Positions 33,549 through 44,973 of a stretch of DNA of 64,000 nt are shown here, piece by piece (positions within the stretch are counted from its first letter, which is position 1; every line of letters starts with the position of its first letter). The notes beneath the pieces were generated by a model. The model was not told where the DNA came from, made no database searches, and saw nothing but the letters and a program-made list of their open reading frames with translations. Source of the stretch: Stephania yunnanensis (lineage: Eukaryota > Streptophyta > Magnoliopsida > Ranunculales > Menispermaceae); assembly GCA_039657365.1 (NCBI GenBank), contig CM077580.1:51302894-51366893 (forward strand). The letters run 5' to 3'. The position numbers and the translations under genes were made by a program.

Positions 33549-35094
33549 TGACATGTATTGAACGTGTATAACAAATTTCTCATATATCCTTATTATTTCT
33601 AGTAGTTATAATTAGGGATCGCCTACACAGGGATTTATCAAACACCTTTAGGAAAAAGTCTTTCAATGGCTTTTATTATTATTTTTTACTTTAAATTAAT
33701 TAATTTAGTTAGAACGGAAATTAAAAATCTCTAATTCGATCTATAATATTATAATAATTAACTAAACTAATTAAACTAACTTAACTAACTTACTTAAATA
33801 ATTAACTGAACTATCACAATTTAATTTATTAATATTCAAATAAATTCAATTCAATAATAAAATAAATATCTAAACAAAAATCCCGAACAATGAAACATCA
33901 ATCTGTTTTGCATTCAAACATTTTACTTTAATCATACAATCATGACCACTCTTTATAAAGTATCATAGATCATTAAACTCTAATTATAAGAAAGTAAATA
34001 GCCATTATAAAGTCATTTGTTCTCCTTATAACGGTGGAAAAGCCACATTCTAATTTTATTAAGCTAACCCCTTTGAATACATAAAGAAATTAACTTTAAT
34101 CAATAAAACCTTATAACGCTTTATGAAAACTTTGAACTTTTAAATCTAATACCTTTCGAAAGCCATTTCAATATTACACTTGATCTCAAATTCACATAGG
34201 ATATCTAAACAATAATAGACCTTTCAAACAATCTTAATTACAAGTTTAAACTAGATAATGAAACCAAATATCACAATAGACATTTATAGACTATACATGA
34301 AATACAAAGATCATGATTAAAATATGCAAATAATAATATATTTATTCAGTGAGTCAAAGATTACGATTGGTTTAAAGCATTAAGCAAAAAACCATCTCAT
34401 CATGACTACCTTACAAAATAGATCTACTTCATGTTTAGACTTTATTTATATGAATTAACTACTCACTCATATTTATAAATAACATTGCAATAATGTAAAT
34501 AAAAGACATAGATAAATACCTCTTGAATAAATACTTTGAATCCTTAAATCTTCACTAAAAGCAATGAAAAATAAAGCAATGAAATAGTATAATAAACAAT
34601 GGCTCACAAAGCAATGAAATAATGATATAGGTACTCAAAAGCAACTGAGTTCGTAACCCTAGGGTCTTATTTATAGTATTCTAGGTAGTACACATCCAAA
34701 ACTAACTCTAACATCTTGTTGTTATCTCAAATCCTCTAAATCGCACTCAACGATTTCTCAGTGAATCGAGTTTTAAGTGGAATCGCTAGGAAAATATTTG
34801 GAAAATAATTTCATTGTTTCACCGTTCTGAGTAGCGATTCCCAGTATAAATGCAAAATTGGCCAGGAATCACTGACACTAATTTCTAGTTCTTATTTGAT
34901 TTGCTGATTATTCTTTGCATACTCTTCCAACTTAATGAAATCTATCATATTTTTCCCTTTTAACTCCATTTCTTAAGATATTCCAACTATCACATGAAAT
35001 AAAAAATATAAGAGAAAATCATGTGTAATATAGTCTTTTACATCTAAAATCATCTAAAATGTACTATAAAACATGTCTAATTATTGACTTATCA
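33549..35094 (-). mobile_element. Tat-type solo LTR (1,546 bp) with target-site duplication
   Basis: On the minus strand it starts TGATAAGTCAATAATTAGAC at 35094 and ends at 33549 (TGACATG on plus). The 5-bp duplication ACAAC flanks it (33544-33548 and 35095-35099). Related LTRs are 43453-44973 and 45679-46935. It interrupts a transposon-protein remnant whose sequence (TAGTTCACAAC and CTCATAGTATT) is rejoined when the LTR is removed; compare 61945-61970. Confidence 0.9.
34668..34676 (-). promoter_or_regulatory. Candidate TATA box of the solo LTR
   Basis: Minus-strand CTATAAATA, with an ACTATAAATA context. The same motif is kept at 46527-46535 in a sister LTR; the third copy (about 44547) has a changed TATATATT. 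Confidence 0.45.
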
Positions 35095-35900
35095 ACAACC
35101 TCATAGTATTACAAATTCAGCTGCAGGCTTGCATTGATGTAATAGTTCCATACATTGGTGGTTTTCCTAAAATTTTTGTTTGATTGTGCTTTGGATACTC
35201 ATTCTTATCCAAATTGAATCTATCCCTTAAAATCACTTCCAATCCATTTCTAATGGTTTCATAGTGAAATCAATATCTGAATCCATACTCGGGTTTTGCG
35301 TATTTGCTATTTTCTCTCCTATGAAATCCTGGTATAATGTATTACTAGTTTATTCTTTCAGGTGAATAATCCACTAGTCTTCTTTAGACCATTACTACCG
35401 TCCTACTATCACTCCCATGCTTTGTTAACATAAAATACCTGGAATAAAATCTCACAACACATCTCTCTAGGAGTTTTCGTGTCATTATCAACATTGTAAT
35501 CCTTATTCTACAGTCCTTAATTTCCCTCCCTTATTATGTTTAAGATCCTAAGCCTGTACTTTATCTCGTTCATCACATTGAAGCCCTTCTCTGAAATTAT
35601 TTTCTATTACTCATAATGTTGCTCTTCATCCTTGCAAGAGCATTTGCACTGGTTAAATTATTAGCCGAAAATGAAATTTGTGGAGTTTGCTTAAATTTTT
35701 TCTCTTTCTCCAATTCATCACTAAAATCTAATAGTGGAGAAGGTTCTCTTGGTTTTCTTACTGTAGGATTGTTTATTGAAATCCATGTAGGCCTTATTGG
35801 TGTGGGTGGAACTTTTGATTTCATTTTAAGTTTTTCTACTAATGCTCCTTTTTGTTTATCCTATCTTGAAATTCTACCCTTTCCATTTCCGACCATTTGT
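35095..35900 (-). pseudogene. Plant transposon-protein remnant
   Basis: The minus frame 35597-35824 reads KSKVPPTPIRPTWISINNPT, REPSPLLDFSDELEKEKKF and TSANALARMKSNIM. Further on (35095-35200) lies NVWNYYINASLQ, matching the WRFFINACLRP block at 61960-62000 in the second copy. This is the same family as 14440-15990; its role is unknown. It has many stops and is cut by the solo LTR and by an old junction at about 33543. Confidence 0.55.
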
Positions 35901-37239
35901 TGAAATCAAATAGTCACAAGTCCAAATAACAAGTTAAATATGTGGATAGTAAAAACATTTGTCAGAAATAATTCGAAAAAATTCAAAACTCCACTTAAAA
36001 GGGGAAATTCATTTGAAAAGCTTGCTTAAAAATCATTCGAAAACTTGAAAACTGGCATCGTACTCTTAACTAAATTACAAACTGAAAATCATTTTTCTAA
36101 ATAATATAAAACAATTGTGTGATAAATTATAATCTCTTCTAAAACAAAATGAACCCCTAAACTCATATGAAACTCCATTTCAAACCAATTGCATGTACAT
36201 ATCTTTTGAATTGACAAAAATACAAAAATTTCAAAAATATTAAATTTCTAAACGAATGAACATTGTAATCACAATGCCTAATGTGTTGAAATCAATGAAA
36301 TAATTTATTCCTGGTAATAGAATGAATCTAAGAAGAAAATTTAGAAATCAATTGAGAATTTTGCAAAAATTCATCAAACCAAAAAGTCGTCGCCATAATG
36401 AGCTAGGGTTTATCGTGATTACATTGTTGAAAGTAAGTCACTTAAGATATATTATTTTGAACTCATTTAGATTGATTTTTCAAGCTCCAAGTTGAAATTT
36501 CCTTTAACTTTTTTTTTGTTATACTTTCTTCAATTTTAACTTTTTTGGTTTGAATAAAACTAGAATGGGGTGGGAATCACTCAAATACACTAAAATTGAG
36601 CTTAAAAGGTTGAATCTAGCCAAGAATTTGATGTTTGGGTTGAAAGGGTGTAATGATTTATGTGTGAAACGATTTGTGTTTAGTGAATTTTTGTTTTATT
36701 TTCAAAACTTGAAATCAGGCCAAAAGATTCAAATTTTAAGTTGATTTGCTGGGGAATCGCTTCTTAAATCTATATGATTGAAGCTCGGTGCATCATCAAT
36801 ATGTCCAACGATTTACGTTATAAGGCTAAGTCATCGTTGATTTGCTAGACTCAAATTTTTCTTAAAATTATTTTTAACTGTTACTAATTTTGGTAGCGAT
36901 TCCTAGTGTTATTCAAAATTGCTAAGGATTCACTAGGCTTAATTTATTATTTTTCCAAATTATTTTACAATTATCATATATAATAATGTAAAGGTAGAAC
37001 AGAATGAAATTCGAAAGTTTGATTAGGATATGTAACTAACTAATAATTTTATTTAATTAAATAAATAAATGAGCAAGTAAAAAAAAAATGTAAACATGCA
37101 TTTGGGCCATTGAAACAAAAACAACTTGATAACTCCCTTTATTTGAAGTACCTCAGAGTTTAAATCCCAAAAATATTTTCAATAAGGGAGTAAAAAAGTG
37201 AGTGAATAAAAACATATTATACTAATAATAAATTCCTAA
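35901..37239. other. Conserved spacer upstream of the transposon-protein ORF
   Basis: No coding domain. It is homologous to 62761-64000: shared blocks include TTTGATTAGGATATGTAACTAA with TTCGATTAGGATGTGTAACTAA, and AATAAATAAATGA. It carries GCGATTCC / GGAATCGC type motifs (about 36755-36920) also present inside the Tat LTRs near 34740-34870 and 46610-46740. Confidence 0.5.
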
Positions 37240-37720
37240 TAAATTAAAGCATAAAAAAATATGGACTATGAGCTGCTTCCAATAGAGCGCTTTTGTTTAC
37301 TTTCGTCGGTTCGACTGAACCATTCCAAAATTTGACTGGAAATTTAAACTTGAATTTAGGATTGTGCACTCTATTTCCATTCTCGAGAGTGATTGCTTGA
37401 CTGTTAATCATTGAAGCAATTGTTTTGTTTAGAATATCCATAACAGCTTAAGAACTAGCTAGGAAACGCCATCTTAAGAGTAAAAAATGATCTTCATTAA
37501 TAAAATGTGGCATGACCAAGAAGTTTGTGAGTAAAATGTACTTTTCTACTTGAACTGGTACATTTGTGACTATCCCTTTAGTTGATTTGAAGTACCATCC
37601 GTTAAAGAAACCCGTTCAGAAGCAAGTGCATCCAACTCCGATTGAGTGTGTAAACAGAAATATATAAGTATGAGATTTGCATTAAACCCATATCACACTG
37701 AGCTCTAAAGTAACAAGCCT
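37240..37720 (-). pseudogene. Second aspartic-protease remnant
   Basis: Minus-strand frames give SERVSLTDGTSNQ, then (shifted) STKGIVTNVPVQVEKYILLT, NFLVMPHFINEDHFLLL, RWRFLASS and AVMDILNKTIASMI. The order matches a gypsy protease: flap region, then a place where LGRPFL is expected (here LRWRFL), then AVIDI. The N-terminal active-site region upstream is too decayed to read. Its sequence differs from the protease at 38060-38614, so it comes from another element or family. Confidence 0.52.
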
Positions 37721-38059
37721 ATTTGATTTTTATGTTCAAATGTATAATTCCAACATCATTAGGCTTCACAGGCTCAAATCCGACTTTTCCTTTTTCTTAT
37801 TCTTTTTGGCTTTAAAATCTCCCGTCTTGTCAATATTTTAACCATTTTACAATTGCTTAACTCTCCATTCTTGAGTTGCTTTTAATTCATTTGATATGCC
37901 TTCAACTTGTTCTTTCTTTGAAAACTCATTTCAAATTTCCATTGCTACTGCATTAATTGTATAAATTTCAGCATTTAGATAATCATAATAGTTTAATTTT
38001 AGAAACTCATTATCGTCAATTTTATTTTCAACTAATTCATCATATTCATCATTGTTATA
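37721..38059. other. Linker between two protease remnants
   Basis: Asp/Asn-rich minus frame (NDEYDELVENKIDDNEF) and a Lys-rich segment further on (KKNKKKEK). This is the composition usual after a Tat protease and before the next domain. No RT motif present. Confidence 0.4.
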
Positions 38060-38614
38060 TTCATTTTTTAATTTTAAATGTAGTATTTTTATCTTCAAAT
38101 TCTATTGACATAACCCCTTCTAAAATATCTAACTTAGTTTTAGATATTTTAAGAAAAATGTCTACATAATAGTATAGGTAGAGGATTAGGCGATATTGAA
38201 TTTTCCATTTCCATGATATAAAAGTTAGCTGAAAATAATTAGTCATTTAAATTTTCTAAAATGTATTCTAATAATCCATGAGGTTTAATAGTTGTATTGT
38301 CTGCTAACGCAATATTAAAAGTCATATCAATCAACAATCCTATTTTCAATTATTCTTATAGTTTATGTTACATTTAATTAACTGAAGCTCAAAGATAACA
38401 CATAATAAGAGGTTCCTATTGTAATAGGAATAATAAACATTCCCGGATCAAAACATTTCTTGGGTATTTTCTTTTTTATTAAGGATGAAACCTTTGGTCC
38501 TAAGCTTTTTGAAGATTCCTCGAAAACATTGTCTAATGATTCAAGGAATTCTTTATAAACTTCATCATAATTTCATATTTGCGTGATTGATTCCATTAAA
38601 GGTTCATTGATTTC
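38060..38614 (-). pseudogene. Tat-type protease remnant
   Basis: Minus frames give KKKIPKKCFDPGMFIIPITI at about 38440-38500, the usual start of Tat/Athila proteases. Then ALADNTTIKPHGLLEYILEN, FSANFYIMEME and, after a shift, PILLCRHF in place of PILLGRPF. TKLDILEGVMSIEFEDKNTT closes the domain. The DLGAS active-site segment is unreadable. The gag at 41582-43330 precedes it once the solo LTR 38615-41576 is removed. No RT follows. Confidence 0.7.
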
Positions 38615-41576
38615 TATGGCGGCCCCTCTCCTAATCTAGGGCACCGCCCGGCCTAATCTCATAACTAAGCTCTAATCATATCCACGCAGGACTTAACTAC
38701 GTATTAGTCAACCTTTACGACCTAGATGCCTGTTATCTCGTGTTAAGGATAAGTAATACACTAGTCCTACCAGTTTATAAAGTTTAGAGTTAATTAAAAC
38801 TTTTTATTAAATTAATTAATTAACGGAAGTCTTATTGATTATGCGGAAGCAATTATTAACTTATGCGGAAGCCATTTATTAAATCCTAAGTGTGGAAAAT
38901 CAAGAAATGACATCATATGTATAAAGTCCTCAAAATGCATGGAAACAGTAAAGTAGTCTAAGTCAAGTCGGGAAACTAACGCTCAACCCAATATATAACC
39001 TATATAGTATCTGAAAGACATATAACATATACAATCAAAATACCAAAAGAAGACCCACAATCGATGCGGTGACGCGCCGCGGTCTCAGGGATAGTCGCCG
39101 ATCTTCTCCTTGCCTTACCTACTGGTAGATGGCTCTGCACCCACCGTCATAAAAAGGATGGTGAATACAAAATAAAACAGTAATCCCCGATGACAAGTTC
39201 AATTTGCATTTCCAAATATTCAAATGGTATTTAAAAGCATATAAATGGGAAAACCGAAAATAAACCATATGCGAATAAATACCAGAGTTAAACAAGTGAT
39301 ACTGACACTGGGCAAAGTAGGGTGATTTAGGTCTAGTCGGTAGTGAAATGTGTCACTCCGACTCAATAATCATATAACACGAGGGACTCTAACCCAAGTG
39401 TTACTAGGGACTCTAACCTTGGTGTGTAGACCACCTCAGGGACTCTAACCCCTGGTGTCATACAGTGTCAGGTAACACGTGTTGACATCCCCAGGGACTC
39501 TAACCCCGTGAGTCGCGGACACCTCGATTGAGTACGGGACCTAAATGCGAAAACTACTTTTATAATTTTAAGAAATACCAAATATGGATTGTCAAGGCAT
39601 ATGCACATCTACACAACTAAACAAATAAGGAATACAAGTCCCCTTAAACATTTCTAAGATATTCACTAGCCTAATAGCATGCTATTTATCATTCAATTCA
39701 CATTTAAAACAACAAGAATAGATATAGCATAGGATAGAATCAATGAATCAAATCAAATTAATGGATATCATGCAAACTAGACTCATCAAGTGAGCATAGA
39801 CACAAATAACACATGATATAAGAATATAAAGGCAAAATAGTCAAAAGGACTATGCAAGGACAACAATTAATAGAAATGAAATGCCAAGTAAAGTTGCCAT
39901 TGGGTATACTCACAACAACAAAGTAAAGTTATAGCTTTACTGGCCTCCCGATACTCCAAATCATGTATTCGCTCTCCCATACCCTTTTTCTAGGTTCCTG
40001 AGTTTGGTGTCTCATTAGTTTCGAATATAGTGAGTTTAAGCTCAATTTAGTGGTGTTTATTGTGTATTCAACTTGGTTCAGTAGACTTTAAATCAATCTT
40101 CCTAAATCAACCCTTAAAGACTAAATTAAGTATCAATTTCAGTCCTACAGGTTAACGCAGTATTTATGAAATGGTCAAAATATTGAAATCATCCATCAAC
40201 ATAATTATTGTTGCTCTCTCTCTTAGCTTTCCAGAAAGGTTTAGTTTGCAAAATTCTGATTTAAAATGAAAGAGATATCATGATTTTACTAAACATAGGT
40301 CTAATTTGAAATGAATCCGTCCAGCGGATTTAGAAAATCTATTTCTCCTAATCTATAGTTCCTAAAAATGTGAGTTTTAGTCACAAGGAAGAAAATATAT
40401 CCAAATAAACCATAATATAAGATCAGCGCATTTGAATAAGTGGTTGGGGCGTTATGCCCTTAATAAATTTAGTTTCAAAACTTTCCTTTCTAATTCTAGC
40501 ACCTATTTGTAGAGCATGTTTGGCTATAAAAACATTTGAATCAAAATACCTTCATTTGAGAAAAGTTACTCCCTTTAAATAAGCTTTCAAATGCCACTGG
40601 TCTGGATCAATTTAGATTTAAAATGGGTAGATTATGACCAAATTACCTAGGTTAATTCCTAATACAACATGCATAATTCTATTATTCGTGGTTCAACTTC
40701 AAAAATTCATATCTTTATGATTTCAAAAACAAATTAAGAACTTAAATATAGTTGAATTATCAACTTGAAATGAGGAATTCAAATATATAAAGGAATTGCA
40801 AATATTCAATCATCTACAACCTGAAATTAGCCTAAAACCAGAACTTGTTCTAATTTCAACTAAAAAGATGTTTACCTAGTTGATGTAGCACCCTAGCTTG
40901 AGAATCTCTCACCAACTCTAATGGATTCCTTCAACACCTTGATGATTCACTCCTCTCTGGCAATTCTTTCTTCTTCTCCAACAAAAATGAATGAGTGATT
41001 TGGTTTGCAGGTTGTTTGATCACTAATAATATATATTAAGGTGATGTTACTTCCTAGCCCTTAATCTTCATAGATTTATGTATCCCTAGGAATATCTAAA
41101 GGTCACCTTTTTCATATATCCCACTAACTCAACCTCAAGTGACACCATTTAATTACGCACCTAGTTCCTAGATGTGCCAATGTATATCTCTAGACTAATC
41201 TTATGCTTTCCATTTAATGTACTCAACTATAGGCCTTTACTTTTATTTACATTAACCAACACAACCATAGGCTTACAAGTAATTCCTTATTTCATATTAG
41301 TATTAAATAAGACTTACCAAAATGCTAACTACCCGGTTCCCCGGCTCACACGCTACTCGAGGCGCGTCCCCGCTCTCGTCTCGGCGCCTACAATTATACA
41401 AGCCGGTTTAGTAAGTCTGTACAATACATAACACTAGGCATACATCAATACAAAAATACAATATATCTCGGACACGTGCCTCGATCAGTGCACGTATCAC
41501 TGAGTAGGTCCTACGTCAAGGGTCGGTGATCCTTATTAAGGAATTAAAACGGGGGTTAGAGATTTGGGCCGTGACA
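38615..41576 (-). mobile_element. Chromoviral solo LTR (2,962 bp) with target-site duplication
   Basis: On the minus strand it starts TGTCACGGCCCAAATC at 41576 and ends GGGGCCGCCATA at 38615; the final CA reads TA. The 5-bp duplication ATTTC flanks it (38610-38614 and 41577-41581). Start style and length fit the Tekay/Del group. It separates gag from protease in the host element. Confidence 0.88.
39381..39510. repeat. Four-copy GGGACTCTAACC motif in the solo LTR
   Basis: AGGGACTCTAACC occurs at about 39382, 39407, 39439 and 39493, each followed by a variable tail containing GGTGT or CGTG. The spacing is irregular (25-54 bases). Confidence 0.75.
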
Positions 41577-41581
41577 ATTTC

Positions 41582-43165
41582 TGTTTTCTTAGATGATTCC
41601 GAAATGTCTTCTTAATTTTTTTCCTTCCTAACGTTTGCTAATCATCGTGGAAGGAGCGAAATAGGAAACATATCTTTATCCGATTCATAAGGAATACTAT
41701 CATTTTTTCTTAGTTAACTAATTCAAAAGTTTGTAATGATTTTTCATAAGTTTCAACTCTGGCTAAATACCATGGGTATAGCCATTCAGGAAAAAGGTGT
41801 AAATATTAATTGTTCAACTATCCATTCTTTAGTTGGAATGATATTGTCCATCATTTTCATTCTTCTATTATTTTCTATACTTTATTTTCTTTATACCTCT
41901 CTTGGGTATCTTTATTGGTGTATGAGTTTCATTTTAATTATCATGAAATAAAGCGTTAACTTGTGCTTGATTAGTAGTTTGAGTAGGTCCTTTAGTTTGA
42001 TTACTTAACTTATTAATTTATAGGTTCATCTAACTTAATTGATTTTTCAATTTATTAGTAGAATATATCAATTTTATTTGGTTTTGAGAAATTTGTGTTA
42101 AGTTTTGATGACTTTGATTAATAAATTATGTAGTATGTGCTCTAAATATAGTTGTTTAGGTCGAACCATTTGTTGAGGTTGTTGAATTTGCGTAGATTGT
42201 GTATGTGTTCTTGGTATATAAGTCATATAATTTTTATTTTTTAGACTATTGCTATGATTTGAATTTGGTTTTTCAGTGTAATAACTATTGCTATTATATT
42301 GATTCCAAGGTGTACCTGAAAATTAGTTCATAACCGTATTAACTTTTTCAACATTATCTTTATGTAAAGTAGGACACAAATCCATAGGATGTGTAACTTC
42401 ACTAGAAAATTCATATGGTTTTACTTGGTTTGATCTCTCTTTTAATAGTAACTTGACTATGCTAGATAATTAATCAAACTTTTCGTCACATGTATTACTT
42501 CTTTTATTAGTAACTTCATAAAGTTTATTTCTTGATGTCTCGGTATTTTCACCATAATGCTTAGATTGTTTATCCTTTTTATTAATAGTTTTTTTTTTTT
42601 TTGCAAAAGTTGGTGTCCCATCGACTAATGATCCACCAAATACGGTATCAAATACTCTTTGTTCAAAATGATTAATTTCTTCATAAAATTATTCTAATAA
42701 AGCTTTTATGTATGTCCATGTTGTGGACAAGATGAAAATTAGTCCTTGAAATCTATGCCAAAATTCATTAAAGTTTTCTTCATCTTTCATTTTAACGATT
42801 ATGATTTATCTTCTATATATAGGAAATAAATTTTCTAGAAGGCATATATTGATCTAGAAACGCTTTTAACATTTGAGCACATGTGGTTATTGAATCTTAC
42901 GAAAAATAAAACAACCAATCTTATGCTTGATCTTTCAGTGCAAAAGGAAAAGCTTAAGGTTTAACTTTTTCTAACGTACAGTCTTTAGGTTTCATCCTTT
43001 TGACTTTGTATTGGTAATCCCTTATAAATACTTGGGGGTTTTCATTATCCTTACCATAGAAATTAGGTACTACACTAATGAATCCAAATTTTAGTTTAGA
43101 TTCAAGAAATCCTTCAGGATGGCACTACACATTGATTGGCATGTCTTAAAGTAAGTTCTCTATTG

Positions 43166-43256
<91 letters not shown>

Positions 43257-43330
43257 TTTATTGGCTTCCATTATGGTAGCTTGTTTTTCCCTACGTTGTT
43301 GTTGTCTTAAATTGCGATTGGAAATCCTAT
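41582..43330 (-). pseudogene. gag: Tat-type gag, broken, with poly-Asn tract
   Basis: Minus-strand blocks are KFGFISVVPNFYGKDNENPQ, VFIRDYQYKVKRMKPKDCTL, AFPFALKDQA, DWLFYFS, DSITTCAQMLKAFLDQYMPS (42780-43110), the conserved core of Tat/Ogre-like gag. A knuckle-like PYEFSSEVTHPMDLCPTLH follows near 42360-42420; its first Cys positions are lost. A long (AAT)n run near the N-terminus would encode Asn. The C-terminal part continues through KKTEINEPLM across the solo-LTR site. A hydrophobic plus-strand frame at 41736-41951 is only antisense. Confidence 0.78.
43167..43259. repeat. (ATT)n microsatellite
   Basis: About 30 ATT/TTA units with one break (TATATT at about 43213). On the coding (minus) strand it is (AAT)n, encoding poly-Asn in the gag frame. 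Confidence 0.95.
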
Positions 43331-43429
43331 CTACCTCAGGATCAAACAGATGTAAAGATCTTGAAGAATTAAAATGGCAAAATGGGTAGACTATACAATA
43401 TCTAAGATTCCAAAGAAACTATGTAATAA

Positions 43430-43452
43430 TCATTGACAATATCGCCAAAAAT
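43430..43452 (-). other. Degenerate PBS of the minus-strand Tat element
   Basis: On the minus strand ATTTTTGGCGATATTGTC follows the LTR end. TTTTTGGCG matches the start of the Tat/Athila PBS. It shows that 43453-44973 is a 5' LTR read leftward. Confidence 0.68.
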
Positions 43453-44973
43453 TGACACATGTCGAGCATGTACAATACATTTCCCGTATATCTTTATTAT
43501 TTGTAGTAGTGGTAAGTGAGATCGTCTCCTTATGGATTTAGCAAATTTCTTTAGAAAAAGGCTTTCCAATGGTTTTATTATTTTTGCTTTTATTTAATTA
43601 ACTTAATTAAAACGAGAATTGAAAATTACTTAATAAAACTATAATAATTAATTAAACTAATTTGACTAACCTAATTGATTACAAATCAAATTCACTAAAT
43701 TCAAATTAACTCAATTCAATTCAATATAAAACAAATATCTAAATAAGCATACAGAAGAATGAACATTTATCTATCTTGTATCCAAATATATTACTTAAAT
43801 TATAGTAACAATTATACTCTAATCTTTTTATAAAGTATTTTTATATCATTAAACTCAAACCAGAAGTAAGAAGATATTCCTTAGCAAACCATTAGTTCTC
43901 CTTATATCGATGGAAAAGCCACATTCTTATTTTACTGGAGTACTCATTCAAAAGCTCAAAGGAATTAATTAGCCAATAGAATAGCATTAAGTTTGATGAA
44001 AATTTTGAACTACTAAGCGTAATACCTTTGGAAAGCCACTTCAATATTAAACTTAGATCTCAATTCACCTAGAACAACTAAATAGTAAAAGACCTCTTTA
44101 AATAATTCTTGTTACTACTTCAAATTATATATATTGAATCAAAAAATCACAATACATATTCTAGACTATGCATGCAATACAAAGCTTCGTAATTATAATC
44201 CGCAAATAATAATCTATTAAATCAGTGAATTGAAGAATAAGATTTGTTTAATACATTAAGTATGAATAAATCTTCTTTATGTAAACAACACAAGACGGAT
44301 GAAGTTCATATACAGGCTTTGTTCAAATTAATAAACTACTCACTCATATTTAAAATAAATATAAAAATAAAGTAAATAAAAGGCATAAATAAATATATCT
44401 GATTAAATACTTTGGATCAACAAATCATTTCCAAAAATAATAAACAATATATCTAAACTAAATAAAAACTAATAAATATGGTTCTGAGAGTAATGAAATA
44501 TTGATCTAAGGTACTTGCGGGCAATTGATTTTGAAGCCCTAGGTTCGAATATATAGTATTTTAGGTAGTACGTATCTCAAACTAACTCAAACTCATTATA
44601 GTTATCTTAAATTCTGGAAATCGACTCAAAAAATTCTAGACCAATTCAACTTCAAACGCGAATCACTGACCTAATCGCTAGAAATGCATCTATGGGCTTT
44701 ACCGATTTGATGGACAATTTATATATAAACTGTGAATGGCTGCCGAATCACCGACATGATTTTTTGGCTCATTCTTGATTTACTATTGATATGTTGTGCA
44801 TTTTTTCCACTTGATTAGACTCTCCATTTCTTATTTTTTCATCCATTTCTTCACATAATCTAATTATAACCTGAAATCACAAAAATAAGAGACAACACTT
44901 TCTAATATAGTCGTTTATATCGAAAATCACCTTAAAATATACTATAAAACATTGTCTAATTATTGACTTATCA
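43453..44973 (-). repeat. 5' LTR of the minus-strand Tat element (1,521 bp)
   Basis: Minus start TGATAAGTCAATAATTAGAC at 44973; plus-strand left end TGACACATGTCG. Homologous to 33549-35094 and 45679-46935. PBS and gag follow on the left. The right-hand flank ACGTC has no visible partner, so the 3' LTR of this element was not identified. Confidence 0.82.

Noticed and set aside
39381..39510. CRISPR-like array
   Set aside because: The repeat is 13 bases with irregular intervals inside a plant LTR; there are no true repeats of 25-40 bases and no cas genes.
41736..41951. Hydrophobic plus-strand frame looking like a membrane protein
   Set aside because: It is antisense to the decayed Tat gag C-terminus. 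The AT-rich composition produces Leu, Ile and Phe by chance.
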